64,000 nucleotides of DNA. It comes from Formivibrio sp. GTDB lineage: Bacteria > Pseudomonadota > Gammaproteobacteria > Burkholderiales > Chitinibacteraceae. Numbering within the stretch: position 1 is the first letter of the stretch; the number at the start of each line of letters is the position of its first letter. The stretch covers positions 1 through 64,000 of the forward strand of contig JARLJJ010000338.1 of assembly GCA_031291275.1 (NCBI GenBank), written 5' to 3'. A program made the translations under genes and the position numbers. Under the pieces are notes generated by a model, which saw only the letters and a program-made list of their open reading frames with translations, ran no database searches and was not told the origin of the DNA. Shown here one piece after another: positions 35,617-44,340 of the stretch.

Positions 35617-38600
35617 AAAACACATATAAAAATGCAGCCTGGTTTGTCCTGTCCATCCTGCTGATTGCGATGGGAATGGCGGCGTCATTCTGGTCATTCA
35701 GGCAAATCGAAGACGCAGCCAATGCACAAAAACATTCCTACGCGACATTAAAGAGTGCAGACAATTTTCTGTCTGCATTGAAAGATGCAGAAACCGGCCA
35801 GCGCGGCTTTTTGCTGACCGGCGATCCCTCTTTTCTGGATCCTTATTTAGAAGTGCGCAATAACATCCATAGTCAATTGGACAACTTGCGCCAACTTGCC
35901 TTAATCGGTACAGCCCATAAACATCTGGACGCGCTGACACCTTTGATAGACGCAAAACTGGCAGAAATGTCACGCGTCATCGAACTGCGGCGCAACGATG
36001 GGATGGCGGCGGCGCAAGCGGCTGAGATCGGTGGTCAAGACAAATTCTTGATGGATTCGATTCGCGCCGAGATGAATGGCTTCACGCAGATTGAAGAAGA
36101 TGCACTGGATCAGCGTAATGCAGCGCTTCAATCCAAATTGAATCGCCTGTTTTTCATTACTGTCTTGTTTACCCTTGCATTCGTATTTTTGATCTATCGA
36201 CAGTGGCAACTGCGCTTTAAAAATCTATTCCACCTGGAAACACAGCATCTTCTGGAAATTCAGGAAGCGACCAACAACCAATTGCAACTGGCCAACGTCA
36301 CGTTGCAACTCAGCGAGGAAAAGCTCGCCGTGATACTCGATTCCATTGGCGATGCAGTCATGGCTACCGATGCTCAGGCGCGTGTCATCCTACTGAATCC
36401 CATTGCAGAGGAACTTACCGGCTGGACACAGGCAGAAGCCACCGGTCATTCCGTAGATGAGGTTTTCCACATCATTAATCAGGAAACCCGCCGACCAGCG
36501 ACGATTCCCGTGTTGGAAACCTTGGCGCACGGCACAGTACAAGGTTTGGCCAACCATACCATTCTGATTGCGCGCGATGGTAAAGAGCACGCCATTGCTG
36601 ACAGTTGTGCCCCCATTCTCAATCGCGAGGGACAAGTGATTGGCGCCGTACTGGTATTTCGCAATGTCACCGAGGAATATGCCGCACAGCAAGCCCTGCG
36701 CGACAGTACTGCATTGATCCAGACCATTCTCAATACGGTAGTCGACGGCATTATCACCCTCCATGCCCACACCGGCATTGTCGAGACAGTGAATCCGGCC
36801 GCTGAACACATGTTTGGCTATTCCGCCACGGAACTGATTGGCCAAAATTTCAGCATCTTGATACCCGAGCTTGATCGTGAGCAGAGCAATGGCTCCTTCG
36901 AGTATTACAGTGCCAGCGACGCGGAACGCGCCAGTGGTCTGGTGCGTGAAGTGGAGGGCCAACGCAAAGATGGCATCATCTTCCCGCTGGAAATAGCGAT
37001 CAGCGAAATGTGGTTGGGAGGACAGCGTTATTTCACCGGGATTTTGCGCGATATCACCGCACGCAAGCTGGCTGAAGAAGCACTCCTCAAGGCTGGCGCC
37101 CTGCAGAACGCCATTTTCAACAGTGCCAATTTCTCAAGCATCGCCACGGATGCCAATGGCGTCATTCAGATTTTCAACGTTGGCGCAGAACACATGCTGG
37201 GCTACACCGCCGCCGACGTCATGAACAAGATTACACCGGCCGCCATTTCAGACATGCAAGAAGTGATTGCGCGAGCCAAAGCATTGAGCGATGAACTCGA
37301 CACCCCAATAGCTCCCGGCTTCGAGGCATTGGTATTCAAGGCCTCGCGCGGTATTGAGGATATTTATGAGCTGACCTATATCCGCAAGGATGGCAGTCGT
37401 TTCCCTGCCGTTGTATCGGTGACAGCCCTGCGCGATGCGCAAAAGAACATCATCGGCTATCTGCTAATCGGTACCGACAATACGGCGCGCAAGCGAATCG
37501 AGGCTGAGCGGACATTGCTGGACCAGACACTGCAGGACAAGAATGCAGAACTGGAATTCGCCAAATTTGTGGCAGAAAGAGCCAACCAGGCAAAATCGGA
37601 ATTCCTTTCCAGCATGAGCCATGAACTGCGCACACCATTAAGTGCAATTCTTGGTTTTGCCCAGCTTATTGAGTCTGGCACGCCACTGCCAACCCCCACA
37701 CAGAAACGCAGTATTGATCAGATTCTTCAGGCTGGATGGTATCTGCTGGAATTGATCAACGAGATTCTTGATCTCGCGCTGATCGAATCAGGCAAGCTCT
37801 CGCTGTCTGTGGAACCGATAGCGTTGGCCGAGGTGATGCTCGAATGCCAGGCCATGGTCGAACCACAGGCGCAGAAACGCGGCATCAACGTCACCTTTAC
37901 CCCGCTTGAAATTCCCTATTTTGTCTGTGCCGACCGGATACGGGTAAAACAAGTTCTGATCAACCTTCTTTCCAATGCCATCAAATATAACAAGAGCGGC
38001 GGAACAGTTGGCGTGGCATGCGCACTAAGTTCACCCGATTCGATTCGCATCAGTGTCAGAGATTCAGGTGCAGGATTGGCACCGGAACAACTTGCCCAGC
38101 TTTTCCAGCCGTTCAATCGCCTCGGCCAGGAAGTGAACGTCGAAGAAGGTACAGGCATTGGTTTGGTGATGACCAAACGATTGGTCGAGTTGATGGGGGG
38201 CGTGATCGGAGTCGAGAGCATCGTTGGCAAAGGCTGTATTTTCTGGGTTGAATTGAAACTCACCACAGAACCACAAGCGGCTATCTGCGCAGTTGAACCC
38301 ACGGAAATCGATCAGCCACAGATGGACACCGATGCCCCGCTCTACTCGCTGCTCTATGTCGAAGACAACCCGGCCAATTTGATGCTGGTTGAAGACCTCA
38401 TTGCCCGCCGGCCGGATATCCACCTGCTCAGTGCCAGAGACGGAAATCGTGGCGTCGAAATTGCACGTACCGCGTTGCCGGATGTCATCCTGATGGACAT
38501 CAATCTTCCCGGCATCAGTGGCCTCACCGCGCTGAGAATCCTGTCAAACGATCCTACAACCGCACACATCCCCATTATTGCCCTGAGCGCCAATGCGCTT

Positions 38601-38756
38601 CCACGCGATATCGAGAAAGGTCTGGAGGCAGGATTTTTCCAATACCTGACCAAGCCGATCAAGTTCCGTGAATTCATGGATACCCTCGATATGGCACTGG
38701 AGCACACGCAAACAGAAAATGCCCTCGAACACCTAGACGAGAAACATGATGGTTAG
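35613..38756 (+). CDS. Hybrid sensor histidine kinase (CHASE3-PAS-PAS-PAS-HisKA-HATPase-REC)
   Basis: 1047 aa. TM1 at about 8-28, a periplasmic CHASE3-type helical sensor (30-175, with TGQRGFLLTGDPSFLDPY), and TM2 at 177-197. Three PAS domains follow (about 235-355, 365-490, 495-630). HisKA has His670 in SHELRTP, then HATPase_c (NLLSNAIKYN, DSGAGL, GTGIGL) and a C-terminal receiver with Asp962 (ILMDINLPG). It senses a periplasmic cue and passes phosphate His to Asp, probably on to the next gene. Start is the TTG at 35613, coupled to the leader ORF. The response-regulator gene overlaps its end by 11 bp. Confidence 0.9.
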   Translation: MKNTYKNAAWFVLSILLIAMGMAASFWSFRQIEDAANAQKHSYATLKSADNFLSALKDAETGQRGFLLTGDPSFLDPYLEVRNNIHSQLDNLRQLALIGTAHKHLDALTPLIDAKLAEMSRVIELRRNDGMAAAQAAEIGGQDKFLMDSIRAEMNGFTQIEEDALDQRNAALQSKLNRLFFITVLFTLAFVFLIYRQWQLRFKNLFHLETQHLLEIQEATNNQLQLANVTLQLSEEKLAVILDSIGDAVMATDAQARVILLNPIAEELTGWTQAEATGHSVDEVFHIINQETRRPATIPVLETLAHGTVQGLANHTILIARDGKEHAIADSCAPILNREGQVIGAVLVFRNVTEEYAAQQALRDSTALIQTILNTVVDGIITLHAHTGIVETVNPAAEHMFGYSATELIGQNFSILIPELDREQSNGSFEYYSASDAERASGLVREVEGQRKDGIIFPLEIAISEMWLGGQRYFTGILRDITARKLAEEALLKAGALQNAIFNSANFSSIATDANGVIQIFNVGAEHMLGYTAADVMNKITPAAISDMQEVIARAKALSDELDTPIAPGFEALVFKASRGIEDIYELTYIRKDGSRFPAVVSVTALRDAQKNIIGYLLIGTDNTARKRIEAERTLLDQTLQDKNAELEFAKFVAERANQAKSEFLSSMSHELRTPLSAILGFAQLIESGTPLPTPTQKRSIDQILQAGWYLLELINEILDLALIESGKLSLSVEPIALAEVMLECQAMVEPQAQKRGINVTFTPLEIPYFVCADRIRVKQVLINLLSNAIKYNKSGGTVGVACALSSPDSIRISVRDSGAGLAPEQLAQLFQPFNRLGQEVNVEEGTGIGLVMTKRLVELMGGVIGVESIVGKGCIFWVELKLTTEPQAAICAVEPTEIDQPQMDTDAPLYSLLYVEDNPANLMLVEDLIARRPDIHLLSARDGNRGVEIARTALPDVILMDINLPGISGLTALRILSNDPTTAHIPIIALSANALPRDIEKGLEAGFFQYLTKPIKFREFMDTLDMALEHTQTENALEHLDEKHDG

Positions 38757-39570
38757 TCCTGCCGATATTCTCAACGCCAGCATCCTGATCGTTGACGATC
38801 AGGCAACCAATATCGCGCTGCTTGAGCAAGTTCTGAGCGAAGCCGGTTACACCAGCGTCACCTCAACAATGAAGCCACAGGAGGTTAGTGCGCTGCATTG
38901 TCAAAACAACTTTGACTTGATCCTGCTCGACCTTCAGATGCCCGATATGGATGGATTCCAGGTCATGGACAGCCTCCAGCTCAGCAAGCAAGACGACTAC
39001 GTTCCGATCCTCGTGATCACCGCACAGCCTAGTCACAAACTGCGCGCATTGCAGGCTGGCGCCAAAGATTTCATCAGCAAACCATTTGATCTGCTCGAAG
39101 TCAAAACACGCATCCACAACATGCTGGAGGTGCGACTTCTGTACAAAAAGCTCGCGAATTACAATAAGGTACTTGAACAAACCGTGCAGGAAAGGACTGC
39201 CGAACTGCGTGAAAGCGAAGCACGCTATCGCAGCCTGACGGAGCTGGCTTCTGATTGGTACTGGGAACAAGACGAAAACATGAACTTCACCAAAGTTTCC
39301 GGTCCGGCCCTTGAAATGCTTGGCATCCAGGCAGTCGCGGAAGAAGACGGTAGCAGTGAGATCGATGCGGCAGGCTGGAATAAGTCCGAGCGAGCCGCGG
39401 TACAGGCCAGCATTACCGCCCGGCAGCCCTTTCTAGATTTTGTCTTCAGTCGAATCAATACTGACGGCACACAACAGAAATTCCAAGTGAGCGGGGAGCC
39501 CATGTTTGACCGGCACAGCCGTTTCATCGGTTACCGCGGAATCGGCGTGGAACTCACCCCAAAGTCATAG
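38746..39570 (+). CDS. Response regulator with PAS output domain
   Basis: 274 aa. Receiver domain (12-130) with acidic pair VDDQ, phospho-acceptor Asp62 (LLDLQMPDMDG) and Lys112-type KPF. A coiled-coil linker (140-165) leads to a PAS domain (165-270, DWYWEQDENMNFTKVSG). No DNA-binding, GGDEF or kinase domain follows, so it is probably a signalling adaptor or a truncated sensor. It overlaps the kinase gene by 11 bp and lies 3 bp before the Crp-family gene; the three form one tight operon. Confidence 0.88.
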   Translation: MMVSPADILNASILIVDDQATNIALLEQVLSEAGYTSVTSTMKPQEVSALHCQNNFDLILLDLQMPDMDGFQVMDSLQLSKQDDYVPILVITAQPSHKLRALQAGAKDFISKPFDLLEVKTRIHNMLEVRLLYKKLANYNKVLEQTVQERTAELRESEARYRSLTELASDWYWEQDENMNFTKVSGPALEMLGIQAVAEEDGSSEIDAAGWNKSERAAVQASITARQPFLDFVFSRINTDGTQQKFQVSGEPMFDRHSRFIGYRGIGVELTPKS

Positions 39571-39573
39571 AAC

Positions 39574-40332
39574 ATGAGACCTCCACGATCCATGCCACCA
39601 CCCCACAGCCCGAATCAAAATCATCTTCTTGCCGCGCTACCGACAGCGGAATTCGAATCCATCGCAGCGCATCTGGAACTGGTTCCATTGGCGCTAGGCG
39701 AAATGCTTTATGAACCCGGCGGGCAGTTACAACATGCCTATTTCCCGACAACCTCTATCGTATCGCTGCACTATGTCATGGAATCGGGCGCATCGGCCGA
39801 AACCGCAGGCGTAGGCAATGAAGGCGTCGTGGGTATTTCGCTGTTTATGGGTGGCGATACCACATCCAGTTCCGCAGTGGTGCAAACCGCGGGCCAGGCT
39901 TATCGTCTGGACCGCCATTTATTGATGCAAGAATTTAACCGTGCCGGATCGTTGCAGCGTCTATTGTTGCGCTACACCCAGGCCTTACTGACGCAAATGG
40001 CGCAGACAGCCGTATGCAACCGGCACCATTCGGTGGAACAGCAACTGTGCCGCTGGCTATTGTTAACGCTTGATCGTCTCCCGTCGAATGAATTGGTCAT
40101 GACGCAAGAACTGGTTGCCAGCATGCTTGGCGTGCGCCGCGAAGGCATTACGGAAGCCGCCGGGAATTTGCAACGCGCGGGTTATATCAGCTATCGGCGC
40201 GGACATATCGCAGTGCTTGATCGATCCGGTTTGGAAAATAGGGCCTGCGAATGCTACGCCGTGGTCAAGACGGAACTGAACCGCCTGCTCAGCGATGAGC
40301 TGTATCGCCAGAACACGCAAGACACCAAGTAA
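39574..40332 (+). CDS. Crp/Fnr-family transcription regulator
   Basis: 252 aa. Cyclic-nucleotide-binding-like beta-roll (about 25-140: LVPLALGEMLYEPGGQLQHAYFPTTSIVSL) and a C-terminal winged helix (160-235, TQELVASMLGVRREGITEAAGNLQRAGYISYRRGHIAVLD). There is no FNR-type cysteine cluster and no clear cAMP-site Arg, so the signal is unknown; many such proteins in beta- and alphaproteobacteria sit beside histidine kinases. Position as third gene of the signalling operon makes it a candidate regulator of the neighbouring envelope genes (inference). ATG at 39574 or 39592. Confidence 0.88.
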   Translation: MRPPRSMPPPHSPNQNHLLAALPTAEFESIAAHLELVPLALGEMLYEPGGQLQHAYFPTTSIVSLHYVMESGASAETAGVGNEGVVGISLFMGGDTTSSSAVVQTAGQAYRLDRHLLMQEFNRAGSLQRLLLRYTQALLTQMAQTAVCNRHHSVEQQLCRWLLLTLDRLPSNELVMTQELVASMLGVRREGITEAAGNLQRAGYISYRRGHIAVLDRSGLENRACECYAVVKTELNRLLSDELYRQNTQDTK

Positions 40333-40750
40333 TCCCCTTACCCAGTTTCGCCCTCCTCACCAAGCGTTGCTGTCGCATACCGTCACGGTATGCACAAACC
40401 ATTTCCCACGCCTGGATTCGCCTCGCGCTCCCTGGCAAGGCCCTCCCCTTGCCAGGCCCAGAATAGCATGTGAGCTATGTGCGCCACCGTACCGACTGGC
40501 TTCAACTGCCCGGATATGCTGGATTTGAGGTTTAGATACAGCGAGCCCCAAAGGCTCTCATGTTCAGTTCGCCGGGATCAGGTTTAACCCTGTCGAGATG
40601 GCAATCATCACTGAATTTAACCTTTAACCTGTCCACTACAGTCGTAATCAAAAGTTGGCAAACGTAAATGGACCTGTTTTCGACAGCAGTTTTTAAATCG
40701 TGGGCTGAAATCTATGAAGCCCTGAATGATGCACCTATGGAGAATCAACC
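40333..40750. other. 418-bp intergenic region before the BON lipoprotein gene
   Basis: Contains two strong hairpins, GCATACCG-TCA-CGGTATGC (40375-40393) and a 10-bp stem 40431-40440/40447-40456. These may end the signalling operon, though neither has a long U tract. No gene and no clear copy of the TATGT-N10-ACAGA motif were seen. Confidence 0.55.
40431..40456 (+). terminator. Possible terminator of the signalling operon
   Basis: A perfect 10-bp stem CCTGGCAAGG/CCTTGCCAGG with a 6-nt loop, about 100 bp after the Crp-family gene. A poly-T run is lacking, so termination would need Rho or be partial. Confidence 0.4.
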
Positions 40751-41065
40751 ATGAAACAAATCAACAAGTATGTTTCCGCCGCTTTTCTGGCCATTGCACT
40801 GGTTTCCGTTGTGGGTTGTGCTTCCACAGCCAAGCATGAAGGTACAGGTGAGTATGTTGATGACAGCGTCATCACCACCAAGGTCAAGGCTGCCATCTTC
40901 AATGATGCTTCGCTGAAGGTCTTCCAGATCAATGTGGAAACGTTCAAGGGTGTGGTTCAATTGAGTGGTTTCGTGAACTCGCCAGCTGCCGTGACCAAGG
41001 CCGCTGAAGTGACACGAACCGTCGGCGGCGTCAAATCCGTCAAGAACGATCTTCAAGTCAAGTAA
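40751..41065 (+). CDS. BON-domain lipoprotein
   Basis: 104 aa. A lipoprotein signal peptide with lipobox VVGC (Cys23) precedes one BON domain (about 37-103: VDDSVITTKVKAAIFNDASLKVFQINVETFKGVVQLSGFV). BON domains bind phospholipid and stabilise the envelope, as in OsmY and DolP. GGAGA lies 8 nt before the ATG. Its BON domain is close to each half of the two-BON protein at 61196-61795, so they are paralogues. It continues the envelope/stress theme of the region. Confidence 0.9.
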   Translation: MKQINKYVSAAFLAIALVSVVGCASTAKHEGTGEYVDDSVITTKVKAAIFNDASLKVFQINVETFKGVVQLSGFVNSPAAVTKAAEVTRTVGGVKSVKNDLQVK

Positions 41066-41099
41066 TCCACGACTGCATGATTGATCGCGAGCCATTGTC

Positions 41100-41111
41100 G
41101 AACAACAGTTC
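41100..41111 (+). promoter_or_regulatory. LexA box upstream of dinB (distal)
   Basis: GAAC-AACA-GTTC is a perfect match to the GAAC-N4-GTTC boxes of the lexA promoter, 138 bp before the dinB ATG. Confidence 0.55.
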
Positions 41112-41203
41112 CGGCAGTGGTTCGCGATATTCATTCCGCCGTACTTTCCAAGCCACCATCAACGGTACCGACCACCCTTCAGTTCAGAATACCCATTTTA
41201 ATA

Positions 41204-41215
41204 GAACGATCGTAC
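41204..41215 (+). promoter_or_regulatory. LexA box upstream of dinB (proximal)
   Basis: GAACGATCGTAC differs from GAAC-N4-GTTC by one base and shares GAACGAT with a lexA box. It directly follows a TTTAAT -10-like hexamer (41197-41202), 33 bp before the ATG. Confidence 0.5.
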
Positions 41216-41248
41216 AATAACGTTTTACCATTACGTGTTGCCACGCCC

Positions 41249-42313
41249 ATGTCTGTGCGCAAAATCATTCATGTCGACTGCGATTGCTTTTATGCAGCTG
41301 TCGAGATGCGCGATAACCCGGCCTTGCGCGATGTGCCATTGGCCATTGGCGGCTCGTCCGACCAGCGCGGTGTGATCTCCACCTGCAACTACATCGCCCG
41401 GCGTTATGGCATTCATTCGGCCATGCCGACCAAATGGGCTCTTCGACAGTGTCCATCGCTGGTTCTATTGCCGCACTCCTTCGAGCGTTACCGCGATGCC
41501 TCCCGCCGTGTGCAACGCATTTTCCGCGATTACACCGAGCGGATCGAACCCTTGTCTCTGGATGAAGCGTATCTGGACGTGACAGGCCTGACGCACTGTC
41601 ACGGCAGCGCCACGCTGATGGCACAGGAAATTCGGGCACGCATCGAAGCAGAAGTGGGTATTACCGCCAGCGCCGGCATTGCTCCCAACAAACTACTGGC
41701 CAAGATTGCCAGTGACTGGAACAAACCCAATGGCCAGTTTGTGATCACACCGGAAGAGGTGGCGGCTTTCATGCCCAGCCTGCCCATTGGCAAGCTCTGG
41801 GGCATCGGTAAAGTCACGGCCGAACGCCTGGCCCGCAGCGGCCTGCATACTTGTGGCGACGCGCAAAATTGGACACTGCAACAACTGATGCTGGAATTCG
41901 GCAACCTGGGCGCTTCGCTCTATGCGCAATGTCGGGGACGGGACGAACGTGAGGTGAAACAGCGCGAACAGCGTAAATCCCTGTCGGTTGAATATACCTT
42001 TGCTCAGGATCTGCCTGACCTGGAAACCTGTCTAAACAAGGTACCGGTGCTCTATGCCGACTTCAAACAACGTTTTCAGCGCGCAAGTCGTGATACTCCG
42101 CCCAACAAAGCTTTTGTGAAAATCAAATACCACGACTTTACTCAGACCACGATGGAATGCAGCTGTAGCAAGCCGGAGATGGATCTGTTTGCTGATTTAC
42201 TGAGCAAGGCCTGGCCTCGGGGCAAGAAACCGGTTCGTTTGCTCGGCGTGGGCGTGCGTTTTGCCGATGCCGCGCCCAGCCCAGAAGAATCCGGCACACT
42301 GCCACTTTGGTAA
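41249..42313 (+). CDS. dinB: DNA polymerase IV
   Basis: 354 aa (E. coli Pol IV 351). Y-family motifs: IIHVDCDCFYAAVEMRDNP (first acidic residues), SLDEAYLDVT (catalytic Asp-Glu), ASAGIAPNKLLAKIASDWNKPNG, the HhH thumb GKLWGIGKVTAERL and a little-finger domain from about 240. It does error-prone translesion synthesis. The C terminus ends ESGTLPLW, a beta-clamp-binding-type tail. The start is the ATG at 41249 giving the conserved MSVRKIIHVD; the frame is open far upstream but holds the promoter. LexA boxes upstream place it in the SOS regulon. Confidence 0.95.
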   Translation: MSVRKIIHVDCDCFYAAVEMRDNPALRDVPLAIGGSSDQRGVISTCNYIARRYGIHSAMPTKWALRQCPSLVLLPHSFERYRDASRRVQRIFRDYTERIEPLSLDEAYLDVTGLTHCHGSATLMAQEIRARIEAEVGITASAGIAPNKLLAKIASDWNKPNGQFVITPEEVAAFMPSLPIGKLWGIGKVTAERLARSGLHTCGDAQNWTLQQLMLEFGNLGASLYAQCRGRDEREVKQREQRKSLSVEYTFAQDLPDLETCLNKVPVLYADFKQRFQRASRDTPPNKAFVKIKYHDFTQTTMECSCSKPEMDLFADLLSKAWPRGKKPVRLLGVGVRFADAAPSPEESGTLPLW

Positions 42314-42333
42314 GGAACCCAAAGTTCGATCTT

Positions 42334-42963
42334 TTATGTGCGGCCGCGAAAAACTGGCAAGGTAATGCCATAAGCCATGGCAAGCAGCCGCAACCCAATA
42401 ATCAGCGCCATGCCGCACCAGGCAGCGATGACCGATGAGACGCCAACCGCCTGCAACAGAATCAATGCCATCGCCCCCAACCATGCCGCAGAGGCATAGA
42501 GCTCGCCATGAACAAAGACCAGCGGTACATCGTTGCAAAGCACATCGCGCAGAACACCGCCGACCACCCCCGTCATCACGCCCAGCAGGCTTGCTGCCAA
42601 CCATGGCGCATGCCACTGCAAACCTATCTGGGTGCCCACGATGGTAAATAGCGCCAATCCCAGCGCGTCTGGAATCAGGAATAAACGCGGCGGCAGGTGC
42701 CAACCGCGTACCAGGAAAAAACTTAATACGGTCGTTGCCATGGCAGCAATCAGATACCACTGATCACTCAACCAAAACACAGGACGATCCAGCAGGATAT
42801 CCCGGACTGTACCGCCCCCCAACGCAGTGGCCGTACCCACCATGATCACACCCACCAGGTCCATCCGTTTGCGTCCGGCATCCAGAACACCGGTAATTGC
42901 CGTCACCGCAACCGCCGCCAACCCCAGCCAATAAAGCAGATCGTCCACGTTCGGTTCTTTCAT
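42334..42963 (-). CDS. Trimeric intracellular cation (TRIC/UPF0126) channel family protein
   Basis: 209 aa, seven helices. Each half of the UPF0126/TRIC repeat is visible: GVLDAGRKRMDLVGVIMVGTATALGGGTVRDILLDRPVFW and FTIVGTQ...GVMTGVVGGVLRDVLCNDVPLVF, both with the G-G-x-x-R-D signature. Bacterial TRIC homologues such as YicG are inner-membrane monovalent-cation channels. It is convergent with dinB, only 20 bp away, without a clear terminator. Confidence 0.9.
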   Translation of the reverse strand: MKEPNVDDLLYWLGLAAVAVTAITGVLDAGRKRMDLVGVIMVGTATALGGGTVRDILLDRPVFWLSDQWYLIAAMATTVLSFFLVRGWHLPPRLFLIPDALGLALFTIVGTQIGLQWHAPWLAASLLGVMTGVVGGVLRDVLCNDVPLVFVHGELYASAAWLGAMALILLQAVGVSSVIAAWCGMALIIGLRLLAMAYGITLPVFRGRT

Positions 42964-43011
42964 TTATTTGAAGCGTCACACGATAGTGGATACGCCAATG
43001 GCAGGTCAAAC

Positions 43012-43812
43012 TCAGCGTGCGGGCAATGGGGGTTTATGGGCCGCGATAGTGGCAGCAACGACATAGCTTGTAATCGGTTTTGCTGGTTCCCAGTCCTTGA
43101 TGAACTGATGACTTTCTTCCAGGGGCGTAATGCATACCACGACAAATCCAGTTGCCTGCAACAGCGCCGCAATCTCCGAAATCAGGGGTGCACCTGCCAC
43201 GCAGCCAGTGTAAAGCGCCATATCCTCCCGCATTTCCTCAGGCATTTCGGCAATGGCTACGATATCCGTGATCGCCAGACGTCCGCCCGGCTTCAATACA
43301 CGGAAGGCTTCGGCAATTGCGCGCGGTTTGTCGGGTGAAAGATTAAGAGCGCAGTTGGAAATGATCACGTCTACCGAGGCATCGGCCAGCGGCAGGTTTT
43401 CCATTTCTCCAAGACGAAACTCAACATTCGGATAGTCCCCTTTTTGCGCATGGGTCCGCGCCTTTTCCAGCATTTCCGGGGTCATATCGACACCAATGAC
43501 CCGACCAGTATCGCCAACTTGTCTAGCCGCCAGAAAACAATCGAATCCGCCGCCGCAACCCAGATCGAGCACGATTTCACCTGACTTCAGCTTTGCAATT
43601 GCTTGCGGATTACCGCAGCCCAGGCCCATGTTCGCACCACTGGGCACGGCTGCAGCCTCTTCTTCTGAATAACCAGTCAGCGGGATCTGCTGCCCAGCGG
43701 CAGTCGAATTCGTATTGCAGCAGGTTGGCCTGCAGCAGCCTCCTGCCGTCGCGACCTTGCCATAGTGCCGGACAACGGCATGACGAATTGCATTGCGCTT
43801 CGAATCATCCAT
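43012..43812 (-). CDS. arsM: Arsenite S-adenosylmethionine methyltransferase ArsM
   Basis: 266 aa. The SAM-binding motif VLDLGCGGGFDCFLAARQVG, then the arsenic-binding cysteines: an N-terminal CC pair (GGCCRPTCC), GLGCGNP, NCALNLSPDK and YTGCVAGA, which match conserved ArsM Cys positions. It converts As(III) to methylated, partly volatile species. ATG at 43810-43812 is preceded by GGAGG; 11 upstream codons are unlikely. Divergent from arsR, so it is probably induced by the same repressor. Confidence 0.95.
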   Translation of the reverse strand: MDDSKRNAIRHAVVRHYGKVATAGGCCRPTCCNTNSTAAGQQIPLTGYSEEEAAAVPSGANMGLGCGNPQAIAKLKSGEIVLDLGCGGGFDCFLAARQVGDTGRVIGVDMTPEMLEKARTHAQKGDYPNVEFRLGEMENLPLADASVDVIISNCALNLSPDKPRAIAEAFRVLKPGGRLAITDIVAIAEMPEEMREDMALYTGCVAGAPLISEIAALLQATGFVVVCITPLEESHQFIKDWEPAKPITSYVVAATIAAHKPPLPAR

Positions 43813-43951
43813 GGCGATGAGGCCTCCAACTAATCGGCAGCACATTTCGGGTGCTGGTCTTTATCCATCAAGAATGCCTACCTGATTATATGAAGCATGG
43901 TCTGCAATATGGTCCGCTCCCCACAGATAGCCCGCCTATCGGTCAAACTGC

Positions 43952-43986
43952 TTGATAAATTTTCTATATTTCCATTATTATAGAAA
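43952..43986 (+). promoter_or_regulatory. arsR promoter with operator; probable leaderless start
   Basis: TTGATA (43952-43957), 18 bp, TATTAT (43976-43981) predict transcription starting at about 43988, the A of the arsR ATG. An inverted repeat TTTCTATA-N10-TATAGAAA (43961-43968/43979-43986) covers the -10, as expected for an ArsR operator. Confidence 0.6.
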
Positions 43987-43987
43987 T

Positions 43988-44317
43988 ATGGAAAACAAAG
44001 ACACCGTTATCATTCTCGCTGCGCTGGCCCAGGAAACCCGGTTGGCGATCTATCGCCTATTGATAGTACAAGGCAAGGATGGCCTGGCAGTGAGCCGGAT
44101 TGGCGAAGCCTTGGGCGTTGCCCCCGCTACACTGTCTTTCCACCTGAAAGAACTCGCCCATGCGGGATTGATCAGTGCCCGCCAGGAAAGTCGTTTTATC
44201 TATTACTCCGCGAACTATGACGCCATGAATGCACTGATCGGTTTTCTGACCGAAAACTGCTGTGGCGGACAAACCTGCGGCCCAGCTCCCACGTGCGATG
44301 GCGCTTGCCTGCAATAA
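43988..44317 (+). CDS. arsR: Arsenic-responsive repressor ArsR
   Basis: 109 aa. ArsR-type winged helix: LAALAQETRLAIYRLLIVQG, GVAPATLSFHLKELAHAGLI, SRFIYYSANYDAMNALIGFL. There is no metal site in the alpha-3 helix; instead a C-terminal cysteine cluster (NCCGGQTCGPAPTC) is the likely As(III) sensor, as in the C-terminal-site ArsR class. No Shine-Dalgarno is present before the ATG and the promoter predicts a start at the ATG itself, so the mRNA may be leaderless. First gene of arsR-arsC-acr3. Confidence 0.93.
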   Translation: MENKDTVIILAALAQETRLAIYRLLIVQGKDGLAVSRIGEALGVAPATLSFHLKELAHAGLISARQESRFIYYSANYDAMNALIGFLTENCCGGQTCGPAPTCDGACLQ

Positions 44318-44340
44318 TTCGATTTTTTAGAAAGTGAACT

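Noticed and set aside
40295-40551. ORFs in the gap after the Crp-family gene
   Set aside because: They cover two hairpins, lack start signals and look random.
41081-41248. Longer dinB start
   Set aside because: The extra 56 codons contain the promoter and LexA boxes and do not resemble Pol IV N termini.
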